64,000 bases of DNA from Branchiostoma floridae (taxonomy: Eukaryota > Chordata > Leptocardii > Amphioxiformes > Branchiostomatidae): assembly GCF_000003815.2 (NCBI RefSeq), contig NC_049980.1, positions 34,962,132 to 35,026,131 on the forward strand, given 5' to 3'. Below the pieces are notes generated by a model. That model saw only the letters and a list, made by a program, of their open reading frames with translations, was not told where the DNA came from and did no database searches. The position numbers were made by a program, and so were the translations under genes. Below, piece after piece: positions 1 to 12,837 of this stretch. Position 1 is the first letter of the stretch, and the number at the start of each line of letters is the position of its first letter.

Positions 1-3000
1 TCATTTATTCCTCAATCAATCATTTGTTTTTGGGTTGTGTACATGTATGTGGACAACTTGAGAAATAGTAGATGGATCTTCACGATGTTTGGCAGGTGGG
101 TTGGTGTTTGGAAAACGAAGGTCAAGTTTGATAATGGGCCTATAATGGGATGTCAGCGGTTTTCTATTGTACTGCAGCAGCGGTTTTGTTATCTCCTGTT
201 CTATCTGATCCAGGAACTTTTTTGTGGAAGAGAGATTTTGTTGTTTGGACAAAGTCGCATAGTTTTTGGGAAACATGTGTTTTCAAATATGCTTCTACTG
301 TAGCTGCTATCCAAACCTTTTGAAATGTATAGCTGCTAAATTAGTCTCTCTAGATCTGCCATCTCTACTTTTATTTGCTATAGAGTACTGTAGTCTGAAT
401 CATCGTTTTTTTCCTTTTGCATAGTCATAACCTGTATAGGCCGACTGACAGCAGTAGAAGTAGTAGTATTTGTGTGTAAAATGACAAAGACACTCGGTAG
501 CTAATATACGTGTGGATACCAGGCTATTTTTTATTGTTTCAACCTCAAACTTAAAACACTGCCTAACTCTACCCCTCCCCTTCTGTCAGATAATGTGCCA
601 ATGGCAGTACTACTGATACATAATGTAGCAAATCTGTGCAGTAAAGTTTTGCCACAAATGACGTCAGCTGCACTCTACAGCGGAGGTCACAAGACAAAAC
701 GCACAACAGACGGTGAACGCCACACGAGGCAGATTTTACATCGCCTTGCATTTTTATGAGCCGACTTAAAAATTCCATAATGCTCTTTTCATGACCCCCG
801 AAGCCAACTGGGTCAGAAGTCAGACCTTTTGGCTGGGAGTATTACTTATTTATGGTGCTACTCGTGAATGGGTAAGTCCACTGTGCTGTAGATGTGGGCT
901 TAGTCACTGTGCTGTAGATGTGGGCTTAGTCACTCCATCTTTCGATATTTACTCATCCAATCAACATTGCGGAAATCACATAATGCAGTCAAACCTGGAT
1001 TCAGCATTTACTCAAGGGACTGGGGAATAATGGTTGCTGAGGACAGGGTGGGGTTAACTATGTAAAAATGGACGGGACTGTTTGAATGTGGCTTGTGACT
1101 TGAGCTGGTTGCTGAGGACAGGGTGGGGCTATACTACAACTGAGTTGGACTGACAAGGTTTGACTGTTAACTTGTACCACTGAGTTATGTTGACCCCCCC
1201 TCTCCCAAAAAAAATAAACCAACATGATGCCATAAAAGTACACACTGTCAGTAACAAGTCAGTAACAACTAGGCAAGGCAAGGCAACAAGTTGAACATGA
1301 ATAGATAGACTCACATGAATACAAACACTGACTATGAACACCGCTGTTCCCACTTGCCCACTAAATCATTATGAATCAGGCAGTGCTGTTATACAGGTGT
1401 ACTGTGTAAAGTCACATCCAACACTAATCCATTAGACTCAGCAGTCAGGGTCAGGACAGCCCAGCGCTGAGGTCAGGGTTTCACAGCCCTTAAGCGCTGG
1501 CAGCAAGTTTTAATGGTTTCCATCTGATGCTGGCAGGTCTGTGGAGAATAAATCCTGCGTTAATCTGTTTTATGTCACATTCGTGGTGAGGCGATGTTCG
1601 TGTCTGGTGTTTGTAGCTCAGGTTATCTGCTGCGTGCTGAAGTCAGCTCATGTTTTCTCTTATCCCAACAACTGAGTAGAGATCTGCTAAAATTTCTTCA
1701 ACAAGTCATCATCTTCCATTGGAAATTAAACCAGCAGACAAAAAGTGCATGAAGAAAAAGTATCAAGAGAAAATATTAAACGTTCGTTTGCCTCTATCCC
1801 AAATTGCAGTACACGGTTGATCTGCTAGAAGCCCTCTTTGAGACTTGTGGTACCAATGTTTGGTAATTTCTATTTGCTCTGTTTGCATTGTAGCTTACTG
1901 TGCTGCTGCACTGAGTATCATCACTTCTAGTACGCAGAGAGACTCACATGTCACATGTCATGTTCCTCTATAGGATTCTTTTAAAGATATGTTTATAAAG
2001 ACAATTTTATGGATAAAGTTAAGTAATGCCTTTGAATTGAAATTCTGACACTGTCTTCATTTTGATTTGAAAGCTCATACCAGATTTGTGTACGCAGGTA
2101 CAATCATGTTAAAAGTTAATTTACAGACATGCCCACGTTGAAGACAGATTTGTTCATTAAGTTGCTGGTAGTTTACTTTGCATGTTTGAACATGTGATAT
2201 ATGCACAGCCACATACCTGTTGGCACTGACACAGAGAGCATTTCTCCGCTTCAGGACAGAAAATAAGAAGATTTATATTCCTCTCAATTCTTTACAAGAT
2301 TACTACTAGTAGTCATTTGAAGCTTCTTCCTTTGCAGTCAATATCTGAAAAACCCCAAATAACCCATCAGGCCCCAGTCCACAATAACATTGCCTGTAAG
2401 GCCCATCCAGGGTTTCACTGTCCTGTAGTTTCATTATTAAGTAGAAGAATGTAATTCTTCTGTCATGAATTTTGTATTTCTTATCATTCTGTTCTGTATC
2501 ATAAGAGCTTGTATCATCACATAAGATCATTATAAGTTCTGTCTTTGTGATGTTATAGGATAGGAATAATAACAGATAGTTGCTGTGTGTGAAGGAATGA
2601 ATAGTGTATTCAAATTGCAGAAAAACATGAAGCCTTGGTCTAAATTGCAAAATATATCTAAGCTATATACAGGATATCATCAAAATAGTTTTGACTGTAC
2701 AGTCAAGTATATCTTTTTCAATAGTGTTAAGTGCTAGGCTTTAAAAAGCATTGTAGCACAGAAAAAATGTAAGTTAAGTAAGTCAAGTGGCACAGAATCT
2801 TTACTAAATCACTGCATCAAAACTAACTCATTAATGATTTACCCTAACGAGACGTTCGAGTCTGATAACCCCTGCGCTCCCTTCAGGCGGCCCGCTCGAG
2901 TTTCTGCCGTTCGGCCCGAGGTGACAACAAAATTGGCTGTTCCGCGAGGAGAACACTTCAAAGTCTCCGTAGATTGTTCGATAATGGAAGCCTTTTATTG

Positions 3001-3726
3001 TAGCTGCAGGCCATAAAGCATTGATGTAACCAGAGCCTATTTGTTACTCCACTTTCTGTGCTCAGGATCGGTATCTCTCTGTCTATATATATGCAACTAA
3101 GTTGAAGGATTAGACCTACAAATGAAATTGTAGATCTGAAGATTGCAGTTGCTTGCAGTGAATGGAATTCTACAGTTGCTTGAAGTAATATTGTATTGAA
3201 TTTTCCAATTGATTTGGAGATTTCATATACAGGCTACATCAGATATCTGCTTTTTGTTATAAATGCCTTCAAGTCAAAAACTCTTGGATGGTGAAGAACT
3301 ATCAGAAACTGGCAGCCAAGTAGAATGTTTTCAGGCTGATGGTATGTAAAATGGGATTTGATGCCACTAGTTGATTTATATTATTCTTTTATGCTTGATT
3401 CTGCGAAACAATCATCTTCTTCTGTCCTTGAATGGTGCTGAATGGTATTCCTCTGTCCGTGTTCAGTATGGGAGGTAAATATGCTGACATATTGTCCTGT
3501 CCTTGGTGCTGCTTTAGTTATGCTGTCCTTGGTGCTGATTCAGCTGTTCACTTCCTGTTGCTGATTTGGTTGTTATGTTGCCATTGCTGCTGACTTTGCT
3601 GAGTTGTCCCATCCTCAAATAATCAGGCTATCCAGTATTGTATCTACAGTTTTGTAAATCATAAGTGAAAAGTTTTACTTCTTAGAACCCCGTGAGCTGT
3701 GCATGATGAAGTGCGTAGTTATGGGT
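1..3726. other. Non-coding region without recognised genes
   Basis: AT-rich unique sequence with short duplications: a 28-bp tandem pair at 882-938 (ctgtgctgtagatgtgggct) and two copies of a 'ggttgctgaggacagggtgggg' motif at 1031 and 1107. A short GC-richer stretch at 2845-2990 has a 60-codon ORF that I cannot assign. It is either the 5' intron of MCTP or intergenic. Confidence 0.5.
3263..3341 (+). CDS. Candidate upstream coding exon with start codon (uncertain)
   Basis: ATG directly preceded by an in-frame TAA opens 26 codons (MPSSQKLLDGEELSETGSQV ECFQAD) that end at a good donor, gtatgt. It would leave in phase 1. The first recognised MCTP exon enters in phase 0, so the two cannot be joined directly; an intermediate exon would be needed. 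I do not recognise the peptide. It is listed because no other start exon could be found upstream. Confidence 0.15.
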
Positions 3727-3938
3727 TACTGTAAATGCAGAAATGTTCGCGGTGGATTAATGTTCGCGGTTTTCGCGGTGACCACTTAACCGCGAATTTA
3801 AAACCACCGCGAACATTTTTCTATAATGATATTAGATTGCAGTCTATGGCGTTACCGCGAACTTAAATCCACCGCGAAAAGTCCTTTTTCCTGCTACCGC
3901 GAAATTAAATCCCCGCGAACTTAAATACATTTACAGTA
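3727..3938 (+). mobile_element. Palindromic MITE (TACTGTAAATG family), copy 1
   Basis: It begins tactgtaaatgcag and ends atacatttacagta, giving terminal inverted repeats. The interior is built from 'ttcgcggt' and 'accgcgaa' blocks in both orientations. Three further copies lie at 11792, 35466 and 50030. It has no coding capacity and is a non-autonomous DNA element. Confidence 0.85.
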
Positions 3939-4078
3939 TTACAGAGCAGAGCAGTTGATTCACGAGCACCTGTCAGAGAAACCTGGCACGGATTCAGTGG
4001 GAGTTTGGCTGTGTGGGAGAGACACAGGCTTCAGGGTAGGGTAGGGCTGACTGTGATGGAGATACATAATTAGTTTCC

Positions 4079-4358
4079 TAATTGTACTGCGTAATCATTG
4101 GTCCTCCGGTAAAGGTGAATAGATGATGCGGAGATTGCCGTCTGAAGCCTAAAGTTTCATGGTTTCTAATGCGACCGCTCCTGAGCGGTCGCGTGCTTCC
4201 CCGAGGAAAATGCCTCAGGGCGGGCTGGGTGGGTCGCTTTAGGCCCAGCGGCAGCCGGAGAACCAAATTGTCTGCACATAGATCACTCCACGGTCATCCT
4301 TATATGGTGAGATGAGAGATCACCTGACCTTCTGACCAATGACATCGCAGGACAATTA
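4079..4358. mobile_element. Short TIR element (280 bp), internally deleted or rearranged relative
   Basis: Its ends are imperfect 38-bp inverted repeats: taattgtactgcgtaatcat at the left against the complement taattgtcctgcgatgtcat at the right, then ATTGGTC and AGGTGA in both. The right 100 bp is identical to the right end of the 4.0-kb element at 4365-8379, and the left 64 bp to its left end. The interior has a 22-bp palindrome (4172-4193) and a segment (4195-4217) inverted relative to the long copy (about 8217-8240). Confidence 0.8.
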
Positions 4359-5364
4359 GTTTCCTAATTGTACTGCGTAATCATTGGTCCTCCGGTAAAG
4401 GTGAATAGATGATGCGGAGATTGCCGTCTTCCGCACTAGTTGCACTTGTTACTTCTGTCCTTACCTTCCCTAAAACACGCCCAGTGTGTCTAAGTAGATC
4501 AGACTCTTTATCTTAAACCATAACTTACCCCAACTCTCATTTCATTTTATTTAATCTATCATTTATCCCCACTCTCATTTCACGCTATACAATCCCCACT
4601 CTCATTTCATACAATACAAACCAACCTCTGTTCTCACTCTCATATCAAGTTATATAAATCATCAAACTCATTTTATACAAACCATTATCTGGTGCCGTAC
4701 GCATATTATTCAAATCCACTATCAGCTATCAAGCTCGTAATATAGATCACCATTTACCCCCAGCACTTTACACCGCCTCGTTTAAGAATAAATAAACTAA
4801 GACTATGAGCACGACAAAAGCCTTTCAAAACTTAAGATTTTTTAAACCATCAGCAAACTAAGAGAGAGCATGCTACAGAAAAGAAACGCATCACACAATA
4901 AAGTTCTTTATTAATAACCTGAAAACATCAGGTGAATTCACATGCAAAACACAAATACATAAATGTCATATGCCTAACCAAATTATAAAATCTATACAAT
5001 CTTCAATCTAGTCATATCAAACCAAACAATATCTTTTTTACAACAATATCCAAACTCAGACCATGCCTCGCCGGCCCCCCTACGGGAGCCCGTGCTCCTG
5101 CAGTCAGAGAGTAGACTGTGACAGGGGTCTGAATTCCAGGCTCCTTCTTGTGGCGTACGTTCGTGCTTCGACTAAACAGGAGCTCCGTAGCCTGGTCTGT
5201 CCCTTCAATATCTGTGCGCTGAAACAGAGCTTGCAATCCCTGTCAGTAACATGCCACGCACAAACACGTCTTTTACTTACACGTTAACTCGCCTCTTCAT
5301 ATCAACCAAGATGTCTAGCCTCGAAACAAACATCGATACTTCAACAAATGCTACACATAAATAA

Positions 5365-5830
5365 CCCGTAACGACTTAGTGTCGAACCAGGGAACTAAAG
5401 TTTATACCCCAACGACTTAGTGTCGAAACCGGGGAACAATACTTTACACCCCCAACGACTTAGTGTCGAAACCGGGGAACAATACTTTACACCCCCAACG
5501 ACTTAGTGTCGAAACCGGGGAACAATACTTTACACACCCCAACGACTTAGTGTCGAAACCGGGGAACAATACTTTACACCCCCAACGACTTAGTGTCGAA
5601 ACCGGGGAACAATACTTTACACCCCCAACGACCTAGTGTCGAAACCGGGGAACAATACTTTACACCCCCAACGGCTTAGTGTCGAAACCGGGGAACAATA
5701 CTTTACACACCCCAACGACTTAGTGTCGAAACCGGGGAACAATACTTTACACCCCCAACGACCTAGCGTCGAAACCGGGGAACAATACTTTACACCCCCA
5801 ACGACCTAGCGTCGAAACCGGGGAACTGCT
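5365..5830 (+). repeat. 43-45-bp minisatellite inside the TIR element, about 11 units
   Basis: The unit aacgacttagtgtcgaaacc + ggggaacaatactttacacccc repeats with few changes (cttag/cctag, tgtcg/cgtcg). Each unit contains the inverted motif cgact/agtgtcg. It ends where 'ggggaactgcttagtaacgac' leads into unique sequence. Confidence 0.92.
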
Positions 5831-6149
5831 TAGTAACGACTACGAAGAAAGAAAAAACAATGAAAGAAATCAAAGAATCGCCAGCTGACTCGGAGCCACC
5901 ACTGTCAGGACCAGGACTGGTGCTTGCTGCCTTGGTACCACCACGTGAACAAGGACTGGAGCCGCCTGCTGAACCGAAGCCGTCAATCCGTCTCCTAAAG
6001 CCGTTGTGGGAGCTGTTAACAAAGACATACGTGGTTAACAAAGCCTAAACACAGATGGCAAAACAACCAACCACACTGCTGCCTTGTTACAAGGCCTAAT
6101 AAAACAACAAACAAACAAAGAAGGCTGGAATCGCTTGCTGACTGCGCGA

Positions 6150-6905
6150 ACCAGGACTGGAGCCGCCTGTTAACTCGGTGCCGCCGCGTGAACCAGGACT
6201 GGAGCCGCCTGATGACTCGGTGCCGCCACCGCGTAAACCAGGACTGGAGCAGCCTGCTGACTCGGTGCTGCCGCCGCGTGAACCAGGACTGGAACAGCCT
6301 GCTAACTCGGTGCTGCCGCCGCGTGAACCAGGACTGGAACAGCCTGCTAACTCGGTGCTGCCGCCGCGTGAACCAGGACTGGAACAGCCTGCTAACTCGG
6401 TGCTGCCGCCGCGTGAACCAGGACTGGAACAGCCTGCTAACTCGGTGCCGCCACCGCGTGAACCAGGACTGGAACAGCCTGCTAACTCGGTGCTGCCGCC
6501 GCGTGAACCAGGACTGGAACAGCCTGCTAACTCGGTGCTGCCGCCGCGTGAACCAGGACTGGAACAGCCTGCTAACTCGGTGCTGCCGCCGCGTGAACCA
6601 GGACTGGAACAGCCTGCTAACTCGGTGCTGCCGCCGCGTGAACCAGGACTGGAACAGCCTGCTAACTCGGTGCTGCCGCCGCGTGAACCAGGACTGGAAC
6701 AGCCTGCTAACTCGGTGCTGCCGCCGCGTGAACCAGGACTGGAACAGCCTGCTAACTCGGTGCTGCCGCCGCGTGAACCAGGACTGGAACAGCCTGCTAA
6801 CTCGGTGCTGCCGCCGCGTGAACCAGGACTGGAACAGCCTGCTAACTCGGTGCTGCCGCCGCGTGAACCAGGACTGGAACAGCCTGCTAACTCGGTGCCG
6901 CCGTC
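6150..6905 (+). repeat. 45-bp minisatellite with three open frames, about 17 units
   Basis: The unit ccgccgcgtgaaccaggact + ggaacagcctgctaactcgg + tgctg is 45 bp, so its frames persist through the array. It encodes EPGLEQPANSVLPPR (+), VNQDWNSLLTRCCRR (+) and TELAGCSSPGSRGGS (-). Early units (6150-6300) are more diverged (gagccgcctg), later ones nearly identical. A single related unit occurs at 5880-5990, 200 bp upstream. Open frames on both strands follow from unit length and are not evidence of a gene. Confidence 0.93.
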
Positions 6906-8379
6906 TCCTGTTTCAATCAGGCAACCAGAAAGGACTGGCTCGTACCGGCTACCGCGGGGACTGGTAAACAAAGACGTACATAATTAACAAGCGCAATATG
7001 GCAGAACAACGTTGTAACATTCTCTCTTCCCAACCAAACCATCCACACTGCGCGCATGCTGTCCTGGTTACAAAGGGCCACAACGTGCCGATAATATGCC
7101 TCCCAGGCAGCCTTTTATACAGCTCCCAAACAACTTCCAAACCACAACTGGCACGCACGCAAACCCAACCACGCCAAAAGAGAGGAACTCGAAATGCGAA
7201 AAGAACAGTTTCCCCAGCAAAAATAAAACAACATCTAACCCCCATACACAATCTAATAATTCAACGTATCCTCTGAAACAAATTCAATCGAAAGCAAAGC
7301 TTACGTAACCGTAAACGTTTTTCACCAACCACCGGGATAAAATCAGGAATCTGAAGAAGGTGGCCACGTGCAGCACGGTGTCGCTAATTCCTGACAGCAG
7401 AGCCGGCAAAATCTGCAATGAAGTCTGGCCTCGTGATAGCGTCAATTCTGTCGTCAGCCAGGAGATCTGTGAAAAATAACAAACATGTGAAAACCTGCGT
7501 GTGCCACTCGCCAATCCTCCTTGCTCGAGCCGATGAACAAACGTCAGAAAGAAAACGAAAATCCCAACAAATAATTAACACCTAATCATCCAAACACTCC
7601 CTAAACCGGCAATAAAGAAATCAAGGCAAACCAACAAGAAATGCAGGTAATGGGAAATTAATTAAGTCAACGTGTGTCCGGGCCTCGTGGCAACCCCTGC
7701 AGTCTGGGCAACAATTGACTCTCTAAACTTCTGGCAGATAAAACAGTAAGAGAAACACATACAACATATCGCACACCTCAAATCTTCCACAAATCTTGAT
7801 GACCAGTGCAGTTTCCCTAGGAAAGAAACGCTCCAAGTTAATTAGTGGAAACACATTCTGCACCTGGCGGCTGGCCATCGTATACGTAGCTGATGAGAAC
7901 AAAAGAAAATCGTTCGTCTTGACAACATGCCCCAAAAAGTATCTCGTCAAGCTGAAATCTTGGGGAACTACAAGAGAAGAAAAAATGGAAACAAAACGGA
8001 GTCAGATGTCGACGTTTGGCGAAGACAGGCACACGAAAAGGCAACAAAGAATGTCAGCGCATAACACGTGGGCACGGAAATTTCCCCTCAACGATATAAA
8101 GCACGTAAAACAAATTTCACCATTTCACCAAACCTTCATTTTCCCTTCTGAAGAAAGGGACCACGGATAAAGTATTTCTAGGCAAACGTGACTGCCCTCA
8201 AATCGAAGCTTGTAGACATTTTCCTCGGGGAAGCTGCTGTGGTCGGGAGCGAAGAAAAAAGCGTGGCCGCGGCTGACGGAGAACCAAATTGTCTGCACAT
8301 AGATCACTCCACGGTCATCCTTATATGGTGAGATGAGAGATCACCTGACCTTCTGACCAATGACATCGCAGGACAATTA

Positions 8380-10735
8380 TTCTTTGAAACTTTGAGTTCA
8401 TTATATCAGAGGTTTGCCAGATGGCCAAATGTTGCATGCCTGTGAAAGATTGAGTTATTGTGAGAGATTGATGGATTATGAAAGTTCCAGTGATTGTGAG
8501 AGATGGAGTGATTGTGAGAGAACCAAATAAAGGACATGGATAGTATATGGCAGCCTGCCTTGAATATAGATATCCTCAGACATTGATGTAGAGTCTAACT
8601 GTGTCTGAGGACTGGAGAGATGCCAGTTGGCAGGTATCCACCTTGAAGTTCTTCTTCGTCCAAAGCAAGCCCACATTCACCTGGTGTTATATTCATAGCC
8701 AGAGGGAGAGCCATCAAGGGATCTGCCTTGTAGATGGGTATTCTCTGAGATGGGGACAAAGAGATTAAACTTCACATCATGGTCATGTACAGAACAACAC
8801 AGATGTCCTCTGTCCTGGGTGCTGAATGGCAGCCCTTTTCCCATATACAGTATAAAAATGTAGGCATTTGATCTGACTTGTTAGTGTGACTCCTCCCATC
8901 AAAAAACTCATGATCAGTACTGATTCAGTTGAGCTGGGTCTGTCCCTGGTACTGAATGTTTGGGAGCTGTATGAGAAGGAGAGAGTGGACCTGGTCCGGG
9001 CAAGTAGCCCGCGACGATGATGATGATGATGAGATGTCCATAGAGAGTGATGTAGTGCTGAAACTGGGTCTGACAGAGTTGGAAGTTTGCCAGTTGGCAG
9101 TTTCCCATCTGTATGTCGTTGCAGATGGACAACTGCCAAAGACACCGGATGGTTGTCTGAAACGTCTGACCGTTTCCAAAATCAAATCCAGTTGCTTGAG
9201 TAACTGCTGTTTGGCGCATTACAGTTTATTTACATATAGTTTTGCAGAGAGAGGGAAGGCTGAGCAAGGACCTGTTTTGTCACGTCGTACTGAATTTGAT
9301 TGTAGGAGAGCCAATTTAGCACAGGCAGGGTTGAACGTGTGAAGTGAAAGTGCCGATCGGTCATGTCTTACCCCACTTGTCTGATCGAGCTATCTCACTT
9401 GTTTGATAGAGCAAGTAAGATTTTTCAATGGGTGATGTGGTATATTTGGTTCCTTTACAACCATGGCATCAAGCATTGGTCAATACAGAAAAATAGAGGC
9501 AACAATGAAAGAATTCCATTGATGGAAGTGAAAATTCATAGAAAAAATTCATTTGAATTTTGGGCAAGTGAAAATCTTTTTTGGGCAAGTAAATCTTTTA
9601 AGCACTTGCCCAGTAGGGCAAATGATGTTAAGTAAACTTATCCAACACTAACAGCTGTAATATGAGGCTGCCTGTGGTGTAGAAAGATATCGAGTGTCAA
9701 AAATGAAACTGCTGCAAATGTTTCCAGATTGATGGTACACAGATCCTCCACTGTGCTTCTGTGACCTGCCCACTGATTGGTTATCTCACTAATTAGTTCA
9801 GCAGTCTGGAGATTGATCAGGCTGCTCGAGCTCGTTGTGAGTCTAATTCGTTAGGTCTGAGCGGAATCTCCTGTTTTGTTGTAGCACTAGTCCAACTTCA
9901 TTTGCTAGGTAGCCTATATCGGTTGTTTACAAAACAGGATATTAAGGGATATTAGGTCGACAGTCTGTGGTTTCAAATCGCAATATTGCAATTTAAAACC
10001 ATCATCCATCTAACAGTTGTCATGTACATCCAGGCATGTCTGCATCCTGAGCCAGAGAGAACTCAGAAATAACGTCTACAAAGATTCAGACAAACTACAA
10101 AGCTATGTTCATCATAAGGCAGAGGTAGGAGATTTCCTTGTTAAGGGATAAACATAAACCCTTTTCAAATACTGATCTCAGGACAGTATCAAGATATTTT
10201 CTTGATAAGTTAAAAACATACACCCTTGTGGAATGCTACTTTCCACTGTAACAGTTGTTACACTACATACATGGAACAAAGACCTTTATTGTACATTTAT
10301 ACCCACTGGTTTAAGTACAGGTCACAATGAAATAAACAGTTTACAGAATGATACAAGTATACGTTGCATGTTACTACATATAATTTCTTGCTACATGACT
10401 TTGACTTCACCTTGCTGCTTTTTGGTGGTGAAGGTAAGAGGTGAAATGTTGCGTAATCACAGATTTGTGTTAAGATGTAAGAAATATGAATTTGTCTTAC
10501 TTAAGTGTATAACGAAGGGAAACTTAGATTGGAACAATAATGCTCCCTAGTTGGTGTTAAATTACATTCTAGTGAAAAATAACGTTCATCTTCTATCCTA
10601 TGTAGATTACAGTATTTCATTGTTCCTGAGGGGCACTTTTCATATCCAGTCATGTCTCTTTCACTGAACCTAAAAGCCATTATATAAAATACCTTTGCAA
10701 GAGAAAAGAGACGACCAGGGAATTATTTGTGGATA
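8380..10735. other. Non-coding region with old repeat fragments
   Basis: Unique AT-rich DNA. It has a small 'gagattgatggatt/gagagatggagtgattg' repeat at 8450-8520 and a Penelope-like tail fragment at 9110-9225. No exon with credible coding similarity was seen. Confidence 0.45.
9110..9225 (+). mobile_element. Penelope-like 3' tail fragment, copy 1
   Basis: The string ctgaaacgtctgaccgtttc followed by caaaatcaaatccagttgct and gagtaactgctgtttggcgc matches, on the opposite strand, the fragment at 16165-16280. GAAACGTC at 9159-9166 is the 3' part of the hammerhead-like core seen in the other copies; its 5' part is degraded here. Confidence 0.45.
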
Positions 10736-10739
10736 TTAG

Positions 10740-11095
10740 CCTGAGATAAAAGGGAACACTAACAATAGTGGAGATATGTAGCCCTTGTGGAATAGTACAT
10801 TTATTATAAAAGAGAGCACTAACAGTGGAGATATGTAGCCCTTGTGGAATGGTACACATATTATAAATTAAAGAGAGCACTAACAGTAGAGATATGTAGC
10901 CCTTGAGAACACTAACTGTAGAGGAGATACATTTGTATGTAGCCCTTGCTGAAAGAACGCTAACACAGTAGTGGAGGTGCATAGCCCTTGTGTAATGAGA
11001 TTTAAGGACAACACTAACAGTAGTGGAGGTGCATAGCCCTTGTGTAATGAGAAAGGACAACACTAACAGTAGTGTAGTAGAAAACTAACAGTAGT
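10740..11095 (-). repeat. Irregular 50-65-bp minisatellite
   Basis: About seven units share 'cactaacagtagtggagatatgtagcccttgtggaa'. They vary in length and in the linking sequence. A second short duplication of 33 bp (tatataagatattccctgac...) lies at 11215-11281. Confidence 0.8.
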
Positions 11096-11791
11096 AACAA
11101 GGTAACAGTATCACATCCTGCCCAGCCGTCTCTGTTTCCAGTGTCTGGGAAACTCGGCAGCCCTGACAGGGTCAGCTGAGGTCGCCTGGGCTTGTTTTAT
11201 TCATGAGATGCCATTATATAAGATATTCCCTGACCTTGGGCCCAGGTTATATAAGATATTCCCTGACCTTGGGCCCAGGTTGAGCCTTTAAGACTCGAGC
11301 CCATCACGCCTTCTTAAGATGCAGGAGAACCTGGCAGCGGTGACCCAGACATAAGTCTCGGAGTACCACTGGAGAGTACATCTTAAGTGTCTCTGTGGCC
11401 TTATGTTTATTCACTTCAGCATGTCATACATAAGCAAACAAGAACTTAATTTTAAGACTTACACATATGTTGAGTCGACACATTTGAAACATCTTTGTTA
11501 TTACTTGTGGATCGATTTTACAATTGAATTCTGGGTGAACTGAGTTAAAAAGCATGTGTTAAGCTCCGAAGGTCATTTCTGCTCCCTTGAGGAGATCTGT
11601 GTGACCTTGGCTTCACCTATGTGACCTTGGTGACACATCTCAAAGCTCATGTTACCACCAGAAAGGCTGTAGTAGTAGTTCACTGTGTCTTGCTGCTGCA
11701 ATAAGTCTTTCTTCAACTCTTTCCACTTCGTCCTGTTCATTGCCAGAAAGGCTGTAGAGAGTAGATTAACTTGTTTTACAATGCAGAGAAG

Positions 11792-11986
11792 TACTGTAAA
11801 TGTTTTTAATTTCGCGGTAGCGGGAAAAGGGACTTTTCGCGGTGGATTTAAGTTCGTGGTAACACCATAGACTGCAATCTAATATAATAATAGAAAAATG
11901 TTCGCGGTGGTTTTAAATTCGCGGTGAAGTGGTCACCGCGAAAACCGCGAACATTAATCCACCGCTAACATTTCTGCATTTACGCA
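11792..11986 (-). mobile_element. Palindromic MITE (TACTGTAAATG family), copy 2
   Basis: It is the reverse complement of the copy at 3727, with the same 'gactgcaatctaatat' centre and 'gttcgcggtggttttaaatt' blocks. The right terminus is slightly decayed (tgcatttacgcattt). Confidence 0.85.
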
Positions 11987-11989
11987 TTT

Positions 11990-12837
11990 ATGATTGTACA
12001 AAATGCACGTTAAAGTACGTACAGCTAGTGCAACATCTTTATTTTGACCAATGTTGTTGCTATCATAAAAGGATGGTAGTTTTGTTTTCTGTTTCTACCA
12101 AATTCTAGTAGGAGAACCTATTTGGTCATCTTACTGTTCATTCATTGTTGCCTACTGAGTACTGGCATGTTCAGGAATATGAAAAAAATATTTCTGGTCT
12201 ATTGTCACTGCTTACCAAACAACTGCTGCTGGTTTCAGTGCCAGTCTTTTGAAGTGAACTTAGTTATAGCACCTTCAGCTACTCAGTCTATAGATATAGA
12301 ATACAACACGGTGTATTCCGTATCGCCCAAGGTATCAGCCCGACCGCGGGTCGGATCGCTCGACATGTTTTGATGCGAAATGCACCAGAAGTTGAACAAA
12401 GTTGGTGCCCTCAAACAATAAGTGTTGCAACAGCAATGTTCCAATGTCCGAATCAGGTATTCGAATTGCCAACCGTGCTGTATTCGGCCTGCTCGAAACA
12501 GTTCGACTTATTCAAATGGAGCCTGTGTGATAAGCCTTTCGAACCTGTGCGATATGGAAACGTACGGCCTGGTCCGGAACACCCGTATTGAACGTTTTTG
12601 CGTCACAGGTATGACATAAAAACATAAGGACTAGTCCCAGATCCTTGTCTCCTCCACAGTCCCAGTTATAATTGGTGCACAGCATCTCATGCATGAAGAA
12701 GGAAGACTCACAGCATTTTGGGCAGGGCAGACGTACATATGTAGTAATGACATCTCCGGCTTCTCCATGACTTGTTACTCAATCTGGGAGGAGTATCGAT
12801 TTCCGCTGGGGATGGTGTGGCAATTGTCATGGCGATG
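11990..12837. other. Non-coding region with no recognised feature
   Basis: A GC-richer stretch at 12300-12600 has overlapping ORFs of 65-83 codons without recognisable motifs. It may be part of an unidentified repeat; I see no splice-site or domain support. Confidence 0.35.

Larger units (their letters stand above)
4365..8379. mobile_element. 4.0-kb TIR element, tandem to the short copy
   Basis: Same terminal inverted repeats as the 280-bp element, separated from it by six bases (gtttcc) that also precede the short copy. No transposase-like reading frame is visible; the interior is AT-rich sequence plus two minisatellites (5360-5830 and 6150-6900). It is therefore a non-autonomous element or one whose open frames have decayed. 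The target-site duplication cannot be set: TTAGTTTCCTAA flanks the short copy on both sides, but the right flank of the long copy is TTATTCTTTGAA. Confidence 0.75.

Noticed and set aside
6096-6987. Long ORFs resembling a proline-rich or collagen-like repetitive protein
   Set aside because: They overlap on both strands, and all follow from a stop-free 45-bp tandem repeat within a transposon-like element; there is no start context, splice support or non-repeat domain.
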